Positions 31,138-40,623 of a stretch of DNA of 64,000 nucleotides are shown here, in pieces. The DNA comes from Bacteroides fragilis NCTC 9343 (lineage in GTDB: Bacteria > Bacteroidota > Bacteroidia > Bacteroidales > Bacteroidaceae): the NCBI RefSeq assembly GCF_000025985.1, contig NC_003228.3, positions 1,860,001-1,924,000 of the forward strand. The letters run 5' to 3'. The notes under the pieces are model-generated. The model was not told where the DNA came from. It did not search any database and saw only the letters and a program-made list of their open reading frames with translations. Every line of letters starts with the position of its first letter. Position 1 is the stretch's first letter. The translations under genes and the position numbers were made by a program.

Positions 31138-32637
31138 TTAACTGAATATATACACAATGATTCCCGTTATGACTACATAAGCCAGTGCATAAGGAATGGC
31201 TGCTTTCAGGATCTCTCCCTCCTTACCTTGCTGGTTGCCTGCTGATGTGGCGATAGCAATACTTTGAGGAGAGATGATTTTACCTCCTGTCGCACCTACC
31301 GTATTGGCGGCCGATAGCCAGTCGGGACTGACATTGATATGCCCTGCTACGCTGGCTTGCAGCTTTCCGAAAAGGATGTTCGAGGAGGTATCACTTCCGG
31401 TGATGAAGGTACCCAAACAACCGATAACCGGAGCAAAGAGAGGGTAGAGGCTTCCGGTAGCTGTGGCGAGTGCAGTGGCAATCACGGAAATCATGCCTGC
31501 CGTATCCATGATAGTGGATAGACCTACGAGGCAGATAACGGTAACGAATGTTTTTCTCAACTGCTTTACAGTGTTCCATAATACAATGAACAGTTCTTTC
31601 ACTTTAGCTCCCTGTATCAGACCGCCTACAAATGTGCCTACAAAAAGCAACACTCCTGCATGTGTCAGCCAGGCGATGGTATAATTCACGGTGGAGTCAT
31701 TGATGGGGAGGCTGATGCGTGTCACCCAATTGTTTTCGAGCGTACTTCGGAGGCCCGGAAAAAGCGGGCTGGTGAGTATGATCAACAGTAAAATGAGCAG
31801 ATAGATGCTCCAGGCATTCAGGATATCTTTCCCTTTCAGTGCGTTCTGCTGCGCTTTCTCTTTTTTTGGGGCAGTCAGTTTGCCATAAATGACGATAACG
31901 ACGATAGACAAGATGCTGCCGATGATAGCCGGTGATTCGGCTCCCATATATCGGGCCGCAACGTACTGGCTACCTAAAGATACAGCGCCTACCAGCAGTG
32001 CCAGAAATAGGTTTTTGGGTAATGATTTTATTTTTGGGTCGGTCAGGAAGAGTAGTACCAACGGTATCAGGAACATTAGTACAGAAAGTTGCAGTACGAC
32101 GTTCGTACTCAGCACCTGTACATCCAGATTGGTTTCTTTGGCAAGTACCAGTACCGGTGTACCTATGGCACCGAAAGCCGTAGCCACACTATTGGCTATC
32201 AAGCTGACGGTGGCTGAAAAGATGGGTTTGAATCCCAGGCTGATCAGGATAGCGGCGGGGATGGCAACAGCTGTACCAAAACCTGCCATGGCTTCAAGTA
32301 ACCCTCCGAAACCCCAGGTAAGGAGCAGTACCTGGATACTTTTATCGGTAGAGATGGAAGAGAATTGTTGTTTGATAATCTCCATCTTCTCTGTTTTCAG
32401 CAATACATTGTAGCTGAAGATAGCCATCAGGATGATAATCAGGATGGGAGAAACCGCTTTCAGTGCACCGTATACGAATGAAAATACCAAGTTATCTACC
32501 GCATAATGGAATCCGAAAAGAGCTATCAGTATAGTTACTATCAGGGAGATGACGCTACTTTTGTCACCCGGCATTTTAAAAAATGCCATTAATACAATCA
32601 AGAGCAATACCGGAACGATGGCAAGGATCAGTGTCAT
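31138..32637 (-). CDS. lctP: L-lactate permease family transporter
   Basis: 499 residues, about 12-14 hydrophobic helices from the very N-terminus. The LctP family segments are clear: LLTWGFGGLLEAMAGFGTAVAIPAAILISLGF near residue 105 and TGSDTSSNILFGKLQASVA...SPDWLSAANTVGATGGKIISPQSIAIA near residue 415. The family imports L-/D-lactate (and glycolate) with protons. It stands alone and converges with the SusD gene. The length is slightly below the E. coli protein (551) but the core is complete. Confidence 0.88.
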   Translation of the reverse strand: MTLILAIVPVLLLIVLMAFFKMPGDKSSVISLIVTILIALFGFHYAVDNLVFSFVYGALKAVSPILIIILMAIFSYNVLLKTEKMEIIKQQFSSISTDKSIQVLLLTWGFGGLLEAMAGFGTAVAIPAAILISLGFKPIFSATVSLIANSVATAFGAIGTPVLVLAKETNLDVQVLSTNVVLQLSVLMFLIPLVLLFLTDPKIKSLPKNLFLALLVGAVSLGSQYVAARYMGAESPAIIGSILSIVVIVIYGKLTAPKKEKAQQNALKGKDILNAWSIYLLILLLIILTSPLFPGLRSTLENNWVTRISLPINDSTVNYTIAWLTHAGVLLFVGTFVGGLIQGAKVKELFIVLWNTVKQLRKTFVTVICLVGLSTIMDTAGMISVIATALATATGSLYPLFAPVIGCLGTFITGSDTSSNILFGKLQASVAGHINVSPDWLSAANTVGATGGKIISPQSIAIATSAGNQQGKEGEILKAAIPYALAYVVITGIIVYIFS

Positions 32638-32745
32638 AATTGTCTGTTTTTAATAGTTGATGTTTAAGTTAAGATATTGATATAACAAAACCGGAACCTG
32701 TTTTGACGGATGAAATAATTATTTTTTTGCTGTATAGCGTTAAAT

Positions 32746-32784
32746 AAAAAAAGGTGTAGCCCTCCGCATGGAAAGGCTACACCC
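32746..32784 (-). terminator. Terminator of the DUF3868/OmpA gene
   Basis: On the minus strand GGTGTAGCC ... GGCTACACC (32775-32783 and 32753-32761) is followed by a run of seven or more T. This is a good intrinsic terminator for the gene ending at 32842. Confidence 0.8.
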
Positions 32785-32828
32785 TTTGGTCCGGATAGCT
32801 ACACCCTTTTTATCGGATGGCTACACCC
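32775..32828. repeat. Three direct repeats with a 22-bp period next to the terminator
   Basis: RGCTACACCC occurs at 32775, 32797 and 32819, exactly 22 bp apart and joined by similar spacers containing GGAT. Each copy could pair with the single complementary arm at 32753-32761, so three competing hairpins are possible. Confidence 0.75.
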
Positions 32829-32841
32829 CAATACCGGGGAT

Positions 32842-34290
32842 TTATTTTTTCTTCATATTCAAGATCTGTTGCAGTTGCTGTAGGTTGGCTTTAGCGGCCT
32901 CGTTACCCATCTGGGCAGCTTGGTTGAAGGCAGCGATGGCGCGTTGTACATCTCCATTGAGGAAGTTGTATACACCTACGTTGTTGATGAATTCTGCTGT
33001 TTGATGGTTGGCTTTATCCATATATTTGATTGCGTTTTCCAGATCTTTCTTGGTCAGTGATACGGCTGCGGCATTCAGGTTGGCTACTTCATCGTTCGGA
33101 TACATGCGTACGGCAATGTCGAATACATTCACAAAATCGTTGCTTCCTTTCGGATAACTGTTGGCTACCTGATACATCTCGTTCAGACTCAGATATTTCG
33201 GGTTGACTTTTATCACCACCCGTCCTTGTTCTACATCGAAGTTGGCTACGGTGTAGTCTATCTTGCAGTTCACTTTGCGGAGTCCCGGATAAATCTCTTT
33301 CAGCATTGTGCGATAAGGAGCACCGCCGTCCACGCGCATGATTTCCTGTTTGCGGCGCGCATCGTCAGTCGTATTCTTGATGATACTGATAAATTTATCT
33401 TTATCCTTCATGGACGATTTTTCCAATGCTTGTACCAATCCGTCCCAATTTTCACCACCAAAAGTTACTTTGTAAAGTTTGCCGGGAACTTTTTCGTTGG
33501 TAGTCAGATAATTCTTCAGAGCTTCGGCACGTTTCTGCGACAGTTGTTCGTTGAATTTCAACGGACCCTCCGGTGAAGCGAATCCTTCGATACTGATTCC
33601 TGTTACTGTCAGGTTCTTGTCATTCTGAATCTTGTCGAACATAGCATGAATGTTCATCAGCTCTTTGTGGTTATTCATGAATTCCGGCTGGATCACAGCT
33701 TTGCTGACAGGAAAGTCGAGGTGAGCTTCATACTGTTCGCTACGGTTTTTCACCACCTCCACAGTCGGCTGAATATAAGCAACTACCGGTATCATGGCAC
33801 TCAGGCGTTTCGCTTCGGTAGAAACGTCGTTTGTTATCAGCTCCTGAGCAAGCATCTCTTCGTTGTTGCCGCAGCCGCATAGATTTTCTACCAGATTCAA
33901 TGAAGCATTTGCCATCCAGGGTTCGTAAGGGATCACCTGGGCATAGTTGAGCACTTCTCTTTTATTATAAGGAATTACGATTCCTGCAGGTAGTTCGCGG
34001 CTGATGGCTAATCCGCGCAAATAAGCCTTCTGACGGCGTTTGCCGTTGATGATGATCTCTTCCAGCGCTACGTTGTGCTGTCCGTCTGTCAGGAGCGGAG
34101 TAAGTGTGAGCATACGTTCGGGACTGACTGTCAGATTTTTCATATCGATCTTCATGTCTACATAAAGCGAATTGCCCTGTTGCCATAATGAAACATCGGA
34201 TAGACTGATGGCATCTTTAAAAAATTTCTGGGCACTGGCCGGCATTACTACTGCGAGGGCCAAGAGGAAGTATATGATTTTTCTTTTCAT
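32842..34290 (-). CDS. DUF3868-type exported protein with OmpA-like domain and TPR tail
   Basis: 482 residues with a signal peptide (cut after PASA). Residues about 20-150 look like the DUF3868 domain seen in Bacteroidales fimbrial loci. Residues about 195-310 hold the OmpA-like peptidoglycan-binding segment (VTGISIEGFASPEGPLKFNEQLSQKRAEALKNYL). The C-terminus has TPR-like helices (AVRMYPNDEVANLNAAAVSL and NNVGVYNFLNGDVQRAIAAFNQAAQMG). The next gene upstream encodes a DUF3575 protein. In other Bacteroidales this pair accompanies Mfa/Fim-type pili, but no fimbrillin is in the window. Confidence 0.75.
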   Translation of the reverse strand: MKRKIIYFLLALAVVMPASAQKFFKDAISLSDVSLWQQGNSLYVDMKIDMKNLTVSPERMLTLTPLLTDGQHNVALEEIIINGKRRQKAYLRGLAISRELPAGIVIPYNKREVLNYAQVIPYEPWMANASLNLVENLCGCGNNEEMLAQELITNDVSTEAKRLSAMIPVVAYIQPTVEVVKNRSEQYEAHLDFPVSKAVIQPEFMNNHKELMNIHAMFDKIQNDKNLTVTGISIEGFASPEGPLKFNEQLSQKRAEALKNYLTTNEKVPGKLYKVTFGGENWDGLVQALEKSSMKDKDKFISIIKNTTDDARRKQEIMRVDGGAPYRTMLKEIYPGLRKVNCKIDYTVANFDVEQGRVVIKVNPKYLSLNEMYQVANSYPKGSNDFVNVFDIAVRMYPNDEVANLNAAAVSLTKKDLENAIKYMDKANHQTAEFINNVGVYNFLNGDVQRAIAAFNQAAQMGNEAAKANLQQLQQILNMKKK

Positions 34291-34341
34291 TGTTACTGTT
34301 GGTTTAGTTTTTTATAATTGGTTCCGGTGAATGCGGGACGT

Positions 34342-34935
34342 TTACTTGATGGTATAAATGATGCTGAGTCCGACTTTGGTCGGTCCGAAATAATTCTTGT
34401 TGTTGTGCCCCAGCTTTTCACCACACTTGCCACATGCGTATTTGTCATAGTCCAGGCGGGCATATCCTGCACCGATAGTGGCTTCCATACTCCAGCGGTT
34501 TTTCAGTATCCAATGGTAGCCGTAAGAGATACCTGCACCATAGATCTTGCCGTCATAGCGGTAGTTGCCCAACCCGAAGATGTCGAGATTGCTCATGTTA
34601 ACATCGGCATAATGGCCATGGAGACCGAAAAAACTACCGTTGAAACGTTCGCAAAGCCAGTAGCGGAGTTCAGGTTGTACCAGCCAGTGCTTGATCTGTC
34701 TGTCTTTGGAAAATTTCCAGGGATTGTAGTTGCCCGATACATCAAGAGTGAGTTTTTTCGCCAAGGCTACTTCAAATCCCAGGTTCGGAGTACTGGTGGC
34801 CCAGTAGAGGGCATTGGTTTTGATGGCGAACTTGGGAAGATAAGTTTTTGTTCCCTGCTCTTGTGCATGTATGCTTGTGGCAAATACAAGCAGGAAGCAT
34901 GCTGCTAAAAAATGTTTGATTGTTCTCATTTTCAT
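34342..34935 (-). CDS. DUF3575-type outer membrane protein
   Basis: 197 residues with a signal peptide ending SIHAQ. The mature part starts with FAIKTNALYWATSTPNLGFEVAL, which is the typical opening of DUF3575 proteins, then alternates hydrophobic beta strands and aromatic girdles (RYWLCERFNGSFFG, YGYHWILKNRWSMEATIGAGYA) to the C-terminal VGLSIIYTI, as in small beta barrels. An unusual C-x-x-C (ACGKCG) lies in a late loop. It is 51 bp upstream of the DUF3868/OmpA gene on the same strand and probably works with it in the envelope. Confidence 0.75.
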   Translation of the reverse strand: MKMRTIKHFLAACFLLVFATSIHAQEQGTKTYLPKFAIKTNALYWATSTPNLGFEVALAKKLTLDVSGNYNPWKFSKDRQIKHWLVQPELRYWLCERFNGSFFGLHGHYADVNMSNLDIFGLGNYRYDGKIYGAGISYGYHWILKNRWSMEATIGAGYARLDYDKYACGKCGEKLGHNNKNYFGPTKVGLSIIYTIK

Positions 34936-35196
34936 TTTGGTCTAGGTTTTTACATAAACTATTTGCGAGATTAAACGTCTGAGAGGGGGACTTTGTTGAC
35001 TCATACTCAAAATAATGTTATAGGACATGCACGCTAACATTTTTAAGCAAATAATTGTTATCTTAATAAAGTCAGGATTCCAAACTTTTCATTTTCTTCG
35101 GGAAAGAGGGTGAAAATAAACAAGCAATTGTAACTTGGATTACATCTGTTCTCTTTTTTACATGCTAATTTTACATATACTTTAAAATAATAGCCT

Positions 35197-36741
35197 ATGA
35201 AAGAGCTTATCAATCGCCTGGAAGAGTTGAACAGGCAAGCCGAAAAAGGTGGTGGAGACGCCCGTATCGAGAAACAACATTCTGTCGGAAAATTGACGGC
35301 ACGTGAACGTATCGACCTGCTTCTGGAGAAAGGATCGTTTATTGAACTCGATAAACTGGTGACCCATCGTTGTACGGATTTCGGTATGGAGAAACAGAAA
35401 ATATCCGGTGATGGAGTTGTAACCGGATATGGTATGATCGGCAAACGGCTTGTGTATGTTTTTGCTCAGGACTTCACCGTTTTTGGCGGTGCATTGTCCG
35501 AAACGTATGCCAAGAAGATTTGTAAGGTGATGGATATGGCTATGCAGATGGGAGCACCCATCATCGGGCTGAACGATTCGGGAGGAGCCCGTATTCAGGA
35601 GGGAGTCCGTTCGCTGGCCGGTTATGCGGAGATATTCCTGCGTAATTCTTTGGCTTCCGGTGTCATCCCTCAGATCAGTGCCATCATGGGTCCGTGTGCG
35701 GGTGGGGCGGTCTATTCGCCTGCATTGACCGATTTTATCCTGATGGTGAAAAATTCCGGTTATATGTTTATCACCGGTCCCGATGTGGTGAAGAGCGTGA
35801 CACAGGAAGAAGTCAGCAAAGAAGATCTGGGAGGGGCGGATGTCCATACCATGAAGTCGGGGGTGGCACACCTCTCTGCCGAAAATGATATTGAATGCAT
35901 CAATTACATTCGTGAACTGATTTCTTATCTGCCCGGAAATAATATGGAAGAGCCTCCGTTTGTTGCTACTACCGATTCTCCGACGAGGCTTACGCCCGAA
36001 CTGTCGGATCTGGTGCCTACCAATCCTAATCAGCCGTATGATATGAAAGAGATGATCCGTGCAGTGGCGGACGATAACAGTTTCTTTGAATTGCAGGAAG
36101 AGTTTGCCCGTAACATCGTTATCGGTTATATTCGCCTGAACGGGAAGACGATAGGGGTGGTGGCCAATCAGCCGTTGGCATTGGCCGGAACGCTCGATAT
36201 CAATGCCTCTGTTAAGGCAGCCCGTTTTGTCCGTTTCTGCGATGCGTTCAATATTCCATTGCTCACACTGGTAGATGTACCGGGATTCCTTCCGGGGGTA
36301 GATCAGGAGTATGGCGGCATCATCCGCAACGGTGCCAAGTTGCTTTATGCCTATTGTGAAGCTACGGTGCCGAAGGTTACGGTGATTGCCCGTAAAGCTT
36401 ATGGCGGAGCTTATGATGTAATGAGTTCCAAGCACATCAGGGGAGATGTGAATCTGGCTTATCCCACTGCCGAAATAGCCGTGATGGGCCCCGATGGAGC
36501 GGTGAACATTCTTTTCCATAAAGAGATTGACAAAGCTGCCGACACCGAAGCCAGGCGTAAAGAGTTGCAGGATGACTATCGCAGCAAGTTTGCCAACCCC
36601 TACCGGGCTGCCGAGTTGGGCTACGTGGACGAGGTGATCGATCCGGCCATAACCCGTATGCGCCTGATACGCAGTTTTGAGATGCTTGCCAACAAGCGGC
36701 AGTCTAATCCGCCTAAGAAACATTCAAATCTTCCACTTTAA
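35197..36741 (+). CDS. pccB: Acyl-CoA carboxylase carboxyltransferase (beta) subunit
   Basis: 514 residues, crotonase-like carboxyltransferase of the propionyl-CoA carboxylase/methylmalonyl-CoA decarboxylase group. The N-terminal half has [31 protein letters not shown] and [17 protein letters not shown] (acyl-CoA oxyanion elements); the C-terminal half has [28 protein letters not shown] and [15 protein letters not shown] (biotin side). With the biotin carboxylase and biotin carrier genes right after it, it makes a complete carboxylase, most likely for propionyl-CoA in the succinate-propionate pathway. Gap to the next gene is 18 bp. Confidence 0.9.
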   Translation: MKELINRLEELNRQAEKGGGDARIEKQHSVGKLTARERIDLLLEKGSFIELDKLVTHRCTDFGMEKQKISGDGVVTGYGMIGKRLVYVFAQDFTVFGGALSETYAKKICKVMDMAMQMGAPIIGLNDSGGARIQEGVRSLAGYAEIFLRNSLASGVIPQISAIMGPCAGGAVYSPALTDFILMVKNSGYMFITGPDVVKSVTQEEVSKEDLGGADVHTMKSGVAHLSAENDIECINYIRELISYLPGNNMEEPPFVATTDSPTRLTPELSDLVPTNPNQPYDMKEMIRAVADDNSFFELQEEFARNIVIGYIRLNGKTIGVVANQPLALAGTLDINASVKAARFVRFCDAFNIPLLTLVDVPGFLPGVDQEYGGIIRNGAKLLYAYCEATVPKVTVIARKAYGGAYDVMSSKHIRGDVNLAYPTAEIAVMGPDGAVNILFHKEIDKAADTEARRKELQDDYRSKFANPYRAAELGYVDEVIDPAITRMRLIRSFEMLANKRQSNPPKKHSNLPL

Positions 36742-36759
36742 AGCAGAGGAGAACATCGT

Positions 36760-38271
36760 ATGATAAAAAAGATATTAGTTGCGAATCGTGGCGAAATAGC
36801 CATGCGTATTTTCCGTACCTGCCGGGTAATGAATATTGCCACAGTGGCTATCTACACCCGGGTAGATCGGGGTGCCTTGCATGTGCGTTATGCCGAAGAG
36901 GCTTATTGTATTTCCGATTCTCCGGAAGATACGTCTTATCTGAAACCGGAAAAGATTCTGCAAATAGCCAAAAAGACAGGAGCTGCCATCCATCCGGGAT
37001 ATGGCTTTCTGTCTGAGAATGCGGACTTCGCCCGTCGTTGTGAGGAAGAAGGGGTAATCTTTATTGGTCCGAGTGCCGATATTATTGCCCGAATGGGTAT
37101 CAAGACTGAGGCCCGCCGGATTATGCGTGAAGCCGGTTTACCGATCGTACCGGGCACGGAAGATCCGATGAAAGGCATTGCCGAAGCCAAAAAGGTGGCT
37201 GCCGAAGTAGGCTATCCCATCATGCTGAAAGCACTGGCCGGGGGTGGTGGAAAAGGTATGCGTCTGGTACGCAGTGAAGAAGAAATGGAGACGGCATTGC
37301 GCCTTTCACAGTCTGAAGCCGGAACGTCGTTTGGCAACGATGCTGTTTATATTGAAAAATATATCGAGAATCCCCATCACATCGAAGTACAGATACTGGG
37401 AGATAAATATGGAAATGTAATTCATCTTTATGAACGGGAATGTTCCATTCAGCGACGCAATCAGAAAGTAATTGAAGAATCGCCTTCTCCTTTTGTGAAG
37501 CCCGAAACACGTGCCAAGATGCTGAAGGTTGCAGTGGAGGCCTGTAAGCGGATTAATTATTACAGTGCCGGAACGCTGGAGTTCATGATGGATAAAGACC
37601 AGAATTTTTATTTTCTGGAAATGAATACTCGCCTGCAGGTGGAACATCCGGTGACGGAAGAGTGTACCGGGGTCGATCTGGTACGCGACATGATACTGGT
37701 AGCTGCCGGCAATCGTCTGCCTTACAGGCAAGAAGATGTCGAGTTCCGGGGAGCTGCCATTGAATGTCGCATTTATGCCGAAGATCCCGAGAATAACTTC
37801 ATGCCTTCGCCCGGGGTGATAACCGTTCGTGAAGCTCCCGAAGGACGTAATGTCCGTTTGGACAGTGCGGCTTATGCGGGATTTGAGGTTTCGCTGCATT
37901 ATGATCCGATGATTGCAAAGCTCTGTTGTTGGGGACGTAATCGTGATTCGGCTATTTCGAACATGGCCCGTGCGTTGCGCGAATATAAGATTCTGGGTAT
38001 CAAGACTACGATTCCTTTCCATCAGCGTGTGTTGAAGAATGCGGCTTTCCTGAAAGGAGAGTACGATACTACCTTTATCGATACGCGCTTCGATAAGGAA
38101 GACCTGAAACGCAGGCAGAATACCGATCCGACAGTAGCGGTGATTGCTGCTGCGCTGAAACATTACGAAGAAGAGAAAGAGGCTGCTTCACGCGCCACTA
38201 CGCTTCCGGTAGTAGGAGATTCGCTTTGGAAATATTACGGCAAGTTGCAAATGACTGCCAATAACTATTAA
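36760..38271 (+). CDS. Biotin carboxylase subunit of acyl-CoA carboxylase
   Basis: 503 residues. KKILVANRGEIAMRIFRTCR at the N-terminus, HPGYGFLSENADFA, the ATP-grasp glycine loop KALAGGGGKGMRLV, ECSIQRRNQKVIEESPSPF, EMNTRLQVEHPVTEECTGVDLV and the RIYAEDPENNFMPSPG segment are the standard AccC/PccA motifs. It carboxylates biotin on the carrier protein using bicarbonate and ATP. It is slightly longer than E. coli AccC (449) by a C-terminal tail (residues about 445-503). It lacks the fused carrier domain, which is encoded by the next gene 7 bp downstream. Confidence 0.93.
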   Translation: MIKKILVANRGEIAMRIFRTCRVMNIATVAIYTRVDRGALHVRYAEEAYCISDSPEDTSYLKPEKILQIAKKTGAAIHPGYGFLSENADFARRCEEEGVIFIGPSADIIARMGIKTEARRIMREAGLPIVPGTEDPMKGIAEAKKVAAEVGYPIMLKALAGGGGKGMRLVRSEEEMETALRLSQSEAGTSFGNDAVYIEKYIENPHHIEVQILGDKYGNVIHLYERECSIQRRNQKVIEESPSPFVKPETRAKMLKVAVEACKRINYYSAGTLEFMMDKDQNFYFLEMNTRLQVEHPVTEECTGVDLVRDMILVAAGNRLPYRQEDVEFRGAAIECRIYAEDPENNFMPSPGVITVREAPEGRNVRLDSAAYAGFEVSLHYDPMIAKLCCWGRNRDSAISNMARALREYKILGIKTTIPFHQRVLKNAAFLKGEYDTTFIDTRFDKEDLKRRQNTDPTVAVIAAALKHYEEEKEAASRATTLPVVGDSLWKYYGKLQMTANNY

Positions 38272-38278
38272 ACTCAGA

Positions 38279-38809
38279 ATGCTTATGACAACAATATTAG
38301 CAACTTATTATGCCAAAATACAGGATGTGCCCGACAGCGAGTATAAAGTGGAGATTCTGGAAGACGGGCCGGTGAAGAAAGTGGCTGTTAACGGGAAAGT
38401 GTATGATGTGGACTACAACGTAGGGGGTGACTCTATCTATTCCATTATCATCAATCATCATTCGCACGGAGTACAGATATCTCCGACTTCCCATTCCTCT
38501 TATACCATTATGAATAAGGGGGAACTTTATCAGATCGAGCTGAAAGGAGAACTCGAGAAGATACATAATGCCCGTAGCGGAGCAGATGCCGTAGGGCGTC
38601 AGGTAGTTGTAGCTCCCATGCCGGGCGTTATCCTGAAAACTTACGTCAGGAAGGGAGATGAAGTGAAGAAGGGTGATCCGCTGTGCGTACTGGTTGCCAT
38701 GAAGATGGAAAACGAAATTCGTTCGGTGGCCGATGGGGTGGTGAAAGAGATTTTTGTGGAGGAGAATACGAAAGTGGGGCTGAACGACCGTATCATGGTG
38801 GTTGAGTAG
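38279..38809 (+). CDS. Biotin carboxyl carrier protein of the carboxylase
   Basis: 176 residues (an in-frame ATG two codons later, at 38285, is an equally good start). The C-terminal 75 residues form a biotinyl domain: VVAPMPGVILKTYVRKGDEVKKGDPLCVLVAMKMENEI, with the biotin-accepting lysine in AMKM. The N-terminal 95 residues are of the type found in biotin carriers and gamma subunits of PCC/methylmalonyl-CoA decarboxylases (VEILEDGPVKKVAVNGKVYDVDY), probably for binding the other subunits. A terminator follows at 38826. Confidence 0.9.
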   Translation: MLMTTILATYYAKIQDVPDSEYKVEILEDGPVKKVAVNGKVYDVDYNVGGDSIYSIIINHHSHGVQISPTSHSSYTIMNKGELYQIELKGELEKIHNARSGADAVGRQVVVAPMPGVILKTYVRKGDEVKKGDPLCVLVAMKMENEIRSVADGVVKEIFVEENTKVGLNDRIMVVE

Positions 38810-38825
38810 TAAGAGTAGAAACCGC

Positions 38826-38863
38826 AAGGGCTCTGGAAGTATGATCTTTCAGGGCCCTTATCG
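38826..38863 (+). terminator. Hairpin after the carboxylase operon
   Basis: AAGGGCTCTG (38826-38835) pairs with CAGGGCCCTT (38850-38859) with one G-U pair. The T-run after it is weak. Confidence 0.6.
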
Positions 38864-38914
38864 TATGATGTATCAACTGTCTCTATAAAGTGACATTTGC
38901 GAAGAGCAGGGTTG

Positions 38915-40177
38915 TCAGACTCTATTCTTGTATATTTCTCCTCCTTTCATGATCATTATGAAATTCTTTTCCGGATCTCCCAATAGGGTAATGTCTTTCA
39001 GTACGTCTCCATCTACCAGAATTAAGTCTGCCCAGGCATCTTCTTCTATAACACCCAATTTCCCGGGATAGGGATTTCGTGCACCGGACAGAGCCAGCAA
39101 TTCCGCATTATCATGTGTTACCATCTTGAGAATTTCAAAGTTACTGAACCATTGTCTTAATTTAAGGATTCCCTGATTCTGATTCTTCGTGTTGGCAGGA
39201 TTGAACAGTAAATCTGTTCCCCATGCCAGCTTGACGTTGTATTTCTTTGCCAGTTGATAGGTTTGGTCCGTACCTTGAACTACCAAGGCATGCTTCTCCT
39301 GTTGTTCTTTTGTCGGGAATTGATTATCTCCTAAAGTGAAGGGTTGCATACTGAGCCATATCTCTTTCTCTGCGATCAGCTGCATGGTGGGTTCGTCAAT
39401 CAGATGGCCGTGCTCAATGCTTTTTACACCTGCATGGATAGCTCGTTGAATAGCTCTGGGCACATAGACATGCACCATTACGTATGTTCCTGCATCTTCC
39501 GCCGCTTTAACGGCAGCATGAATCTCTTCCTCGAAGAACTGTGTATCTTCCAACCGATCATACAAGGAAGCTACCCCGCCGCCTGTCATCAATTTAATCT
39601 GGCTGGCTCCCAGGCGGAGATTATTGCGTGCGGCGACGGTCACGGCGTCTATTCCGTCGGCGATAATGGCAGCTCCCATCTTTTCGGTATGCGTCAGTCC
39701 GCAACAGTCAAAGGGACGGGGTTCGTCATATACCGCCCGGAAATCTCCATGCCCTCCTGTCTGGGAGATAAGAGAGCCACTGGGATAAATGCGTGGTCCG
39801 GAAAGGATTCCTTCGTCGATGGCCCGTTTAAGCCCGAAGACCGGACCACCTGCATCCCGGATGGTTGTGAAGCCGCGGAGTAGGGTAGCTCGAGCTTCTT
39901 GTCCGGCTTTGAACTGCGTATAAGCGGTGTCTGCAGTAAGCAGATCCATCATCGTATTGCATGACATATAAGCATGCCAGTGTGCGTCGATTAGTCCGGG
40001 TATCAGGAATTTTCCCTTTCCGTCAAGAATGGTAACATTGGGAATTCCGTCCGTAGGGATCGGACTTTCTGAAACGGTTTTAATCCGGCTGTTTACCACC
40101 AGCACATTTCCCCGGCCGGTCTGTTCGCTGCTTCCATCGAAAATTTGAACGTTATTGATTAAAATACTATTGTCCAT
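38915..40177 (-). CDS. Amidohydrolase of the imidazolonepropionase/prolidase-like type
   Basis: 420 residues, no signal peptide. The metal-binding H-x-H is in GLIDAHWHAYMSC near residue 68. Next come a lysine in ASQIKLMTGGG near residue 193 (possible carboxylated bridging ligand), histidines in YVMVHVYV and SIEHGHLID, and the catalytic aspartate in AWGTDLLF near residue 320. The first and last strands form the small composite beta sandwich typical of the superfamily (ILINNVQIFDGSS and DLILVDGDVLKDI). The closest relatives by layout hydrolyse Xaa-Pro dipeptides or N-acyl/carbamoyl amino acids; the substrate here is not known. Confidence 0.8.
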   Translation of the reverse strand: MDNSILINNVQIFDGSSEQTGRGNVLVVNSRIKTVSESPIPTDGIPNVTILDGKGKFLIPGLIDAHWHAYMSCNTMMDLLTADTAYTQFKAGQEARATLLRGFTTIRDAGGPVFGLKRAIDEGILSGPRIYPSGSLISQTGGHGDFRAVYDEPRPFDCCGLTHTEKMGAAIIADGIDAVTVAARNNLRLGASQIKLMTGGGVASLYDRLEDTQFFEEEIHAAVKAAEDAGTYVMVHVYVPRAIQRAIHAGVKSIEHGHLIDEPTMQLIAEKEIWLSMQPFTLGDNQFPTKEQQEKHALVVQGTDQTYQLAKKYNVKLAWGTDLLFNPANTKNQNQGILKLRQWFSNFEILKMVTHDNAELLALSGARNPYPGKLGVIEEDAWADLILVDGDVLKDITLLGDPEKNFIMIMKGGEIYKNRV

Positions 40178-40623
40178 GATACATTATTAATAGGTGAATA
40201 CTGTTGGTATAACCCGTCTGAGGATTATTAGTTTAGCTGCAGGACTGATAAACTTCGTTAAGTGAGAGATTTATTCCGGTCTCTTCCTAAAAAACTTTAC
40301 TCAATATGGGATGACTTTCTGTCTGATGATTTCTATCAATGTATTGGGCGTTTTATTTCGTGTCGTTAATCAACAGAAATCTTCCGTCCGGTCAGGATTA
40401 TTAAAATGAAATAATTAGAAAGTTCTAATAACTTTCTACATTGCAGTGTTTATAGGGGTTCCGGGCATAGATTGCTTCCATTTGATAGACTGTATTTTAA
40501 GCTCGAATGATATCGGGTTGAACCTATTCTTTTTGCTATACGTTCTCTTTTTATAGACGAAGTAACTAAACCCGTCACATTTCAGCCGGTAAATGTGGCA
40601 TATTGTCTCACTTTTAAACATAT
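40178..40623. other. Intergenic region before the toxin-like pair
   Basis: 446 bp, AT-rich, without a credible gene. A 61-codon minus-strand frame (40436-40621) has no recognisable features. I saw no full TAnnTTTG match at a sensible distance from 40624; the long leader may carry regulation. Confidence 0.5.

Noticed and set aside
35182..36723. 513-codon open frame on the minus strand opposite the carboxyltransferase gene
   Set aside because: Codon shadow of a well-conserved gene; the translation is rich in His, Ile and Arg with no motifs.
40436..40621. 61-codon minus-strand frame upstream of the toxin-like pair
   Set aside because: Basic, low-complexity translation without signal peptide or domain; probably chance.
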